Position numbers and translations under genes: made by a program | In this document: positions 62,941 through 64,000 of the stretch, in pieces | How the letters are laid out: the number at the start of each line of letters is the position of its first letter | Position numbering within the stretch: the stretch's first letter is position 1 | Notes under the pieces: model-generated | What the model saw: only the letters and a program-made list of their open reading frames with translations | Databases searched by the model: none | What the model was told of the DNA's origin: nothing | Assembly: GCA_031550975.1 (NCBI GenBank) | Contig: JAVBOC010000016.1 | Span: forward strand, 17,584 to 81,583 | Direction: 5' to 3' | Length of the DNA stretch: 64,000 bases | Source of the DNA: UBA947 sp031550975 | GTDB lineage: Bacteria; Cyanobacteriota; Vampirovibrionia; Gastranaerophilales; Gastranaerophilaceae

Positions 62941-64000
62941 ATGAAAATAATAATCCAAGCAGGCGGAAAAGGTTCAAGGCTGGAAGGTTTGACAAGAAAC
63001 AAGCCTAAGTGTATTGTTCCCGTCAACAATTTGCCTATTTTGGCACATACTTTTAAGAAATTCCCCGATGCGCAGTTTATAATTATTGCTGATTACAAAA
63101 CTGACGTCCTTGAAAAGTACCTGGCGACATTTATGAATAATTACGATTACAAGATTGTAAAGGCGCAAAAAGAAGGTACAGTTTCCGGGATTAAAGAGGC
63201 GCTTACAGGGTTCGGTGATGATGAACCTATTATGATTATGTGGTCAGATTTGATTTTATCAGAAGGTTTCAAGATACCACAAGGAAACCATGTCGGGATA
63301 GCAAAAGACTTTGAATGCCGTTGGTCTTTTGTTGACGGAAAATTTGTTAAAGAGCCTTCAAAAGAGCATGGTGTAGCAGGATTATTTGTGTTTGAAAATA
63401 AATCTGTGCTAAAAGATATCCCTGAGGAGGGGGCATTCGTGGGCTGGCTGTCCAAACGAAATATTAAGTTTGAAGAACTGTCGCTAGCCGGGACAAAAGA
63501 GATCGGCACGATGCTCGCTTATGAAGAAAGTTGCGGCAAGCCTCGTTGTCGCCCGTTTAACTCAATGAGTTTTGATGACGATATTGTGATTAAAGAAGGG
63601 AATAACGAGCAAGGCAAGGAGATTGCAAAAGACGAGATTGCCTGGTATAAGCATGTCAAAGATTTGGGATACGAGTTTATTCCTGAAATTCTTGAATATG
63701 AACCTTTAAAAATGAAGCGGGTTCAGGGCAAAAATATTTATGAATACGACTGCTTGACTCATACGCAGAAAAAAGAGATTATGAAAAAGCTGATTTTGGC
63801 GCTTAAACAGCTGCATGACATAGAGCCTCCTCAGCCGGTAAACAAAGATGATGTGAAAGAAAACTATATTACGAAAACTTTTGAAAGATTGGATAAGATT
63901 AGAAACCTTGTTCCGTTCGCTGGCAGAGAGTTTATTAAAATAAATGGCAAAGAGTATAAAAATATATTTTTTGCAAAAGACAAATTTATAGAAATTCTAG
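62941..64000 (+). CDS. Sugar nucleotidyltransferase fused to kinase-like domain, truncated by window end
   Basis: At least 353 residues, open at the window edge. N-terminal nucleotidyltransferase (IIQAGGKGSRLEGLTRNKPK, PVNNLPIL, MIMWSDLIL; about 1-210) of the LicC/RmlA type, followed by a region that begins CRPFNSMSFDDDIVIKEG and contains KRVQGKNIYEYDCLT and LILALKQLHDIE, resembling choline/aminoglycoside phosphotransferases. A two-in-one enzyme that phosphorylates and then nucleotidylates an alcohol or sugar is plausible. TATACT lies three bases before ATG, so the promoter is unclear. Confidence 0.8.
   Translation, partial: MKIIIQAGGKGSRLEGLTRNKPKCIVPVNNLPILAHTFKKFPDAQFIIIADYKTDVLEKYLATFMNNYDYKIVKAQKEGTVSGIKEALTGFGDDEPIMIMWSDLILSEGFKIPQGNHVGIAKDFECRWSFVDGKFVKEPSKEHGVAGLFVFENKSVLKDIPEEGAFVGWLSKRNIKFEELSLAGTKEIGTMLAYEESCGKPRCRPFNSMSFDDDIVIKEGNNEQGKEIAKDEIAWYKHVKDLGYEFIPEILEYEPLKMKRVQGKNIYEYDCLTHTQKKEIMKKLILALKQLHDIEPPQPVNKDDVKENYITKTFERLDKIRNLVPFAGREFIKINGKEYKNIFFAKDKFIEIL

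Noticed and set aside
62796..63029. N-terminal extension of aroA to 63029
   Set aside because: It would translate antisense tRNA-Ser sequence; the ATG at 62795 matches family length and the promoter.

Overview
The window looks like a chromosomal segment from an anaerobic, gut-type, non-photosynthetic relative of the Cyanobacteria (Gastranaerophilales / 'Melainabacteria'). This is inferred from gene content and not proven. Supporting signs are several pilin-like proteins with a GFTLAEVLIVLGVIG-type start, short proteins that begin with a Met-x-Ile...F-(K)-G/N pattern, short tandemly repeated intergenic sequences, an [FeFe]-hydrogenase maturase (HydG), a superoxide reductase plus ferritin pair, and a large-type SRP RNA. 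I see no CRISPR array, prophage or insertion sequence. Most of the DNA is ordinary chromosome with short operons on both strands.

Layout. 1-1666: 3'-truncated sensor kinase. 1.8-5 kb: a pilin-like protein, an FAD-dependent dehydrogenase and a lineage-type small protein. 5-11.3 kb: the chromosome-condensation operon smc-scpA-scpB with a matrixin-type metalloprotease at its end. 11.4-14.4 kb: alpha-glucan phosphorylase and a methionine gamma-lyase-like PLP enzyme. 14.5-19.4 kb: secreted VWA protein, composite phospholipase D-like protein, YdjC/HpnK-type deacetylase and a membrane glycosyltransferase. 19.4-20.8 kb: SRP RNA, superoxide reductase, ferritin. 20.9-24.6 kb: a receiver/kinase protein, a LuxR-type regulator and an exported unknown protein in one overlapping operon. 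24.6-28.7 kb: GIY-YIG protein, a second pilin-like paralogue that has lost the processing motif, and a two-gene cassette of tiny proteins with a structured leader. 28.8-35.1 kb: phosphate transporter with its DUF47 partner, ispF, HAD, Nudix, a repeat protein and UDP-GlcNAc 2-epimerase. 35.2-37.9 kb: glutaredoxin, a hybrid-cluster-protein homologue without its cluster ligands, and another pilin. 37.9-44 kb: rpsL-rpsG, glmU, hydG, formyltransferase, smpB, an Opp-type ATPase. 44.1-48.5 kb: SNF2 helicase with a possible structured leader, and a third lectin-like pilin. 48.6-54 kb: proC, rpmH-rnpA, flavoprotein, YqeG, U32/TrhP. 54-64 kb: small membrane protein, TIM-barrel isomerase, exported protein, hybrid kinase, two tRNAs, sugar nucleotidyltransferases and aroA.

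Two themes run through the window. First, at least eight genes without a Shine-Dalgarno sequence (the 1666 kinase, the 20941 kinase, the zinc-ribbon/PH protein, hydG, smpB, the 54220 isomerase, the hybrid kinase, aroA) have a -10 hexamer ending exactly six bases before the start codon. In seven of them the hexamer is an extended TGn -10. This predicts leaderless mRNAs. Second, three pilin-like proteins share a conserved amino-terminal scaffold and different carboxy-terminal domains with a lectin-like motif, which suggests surface adhesins. Dispersed palindromic repeats with TGTCAT arms occupy many intergenic gaps.
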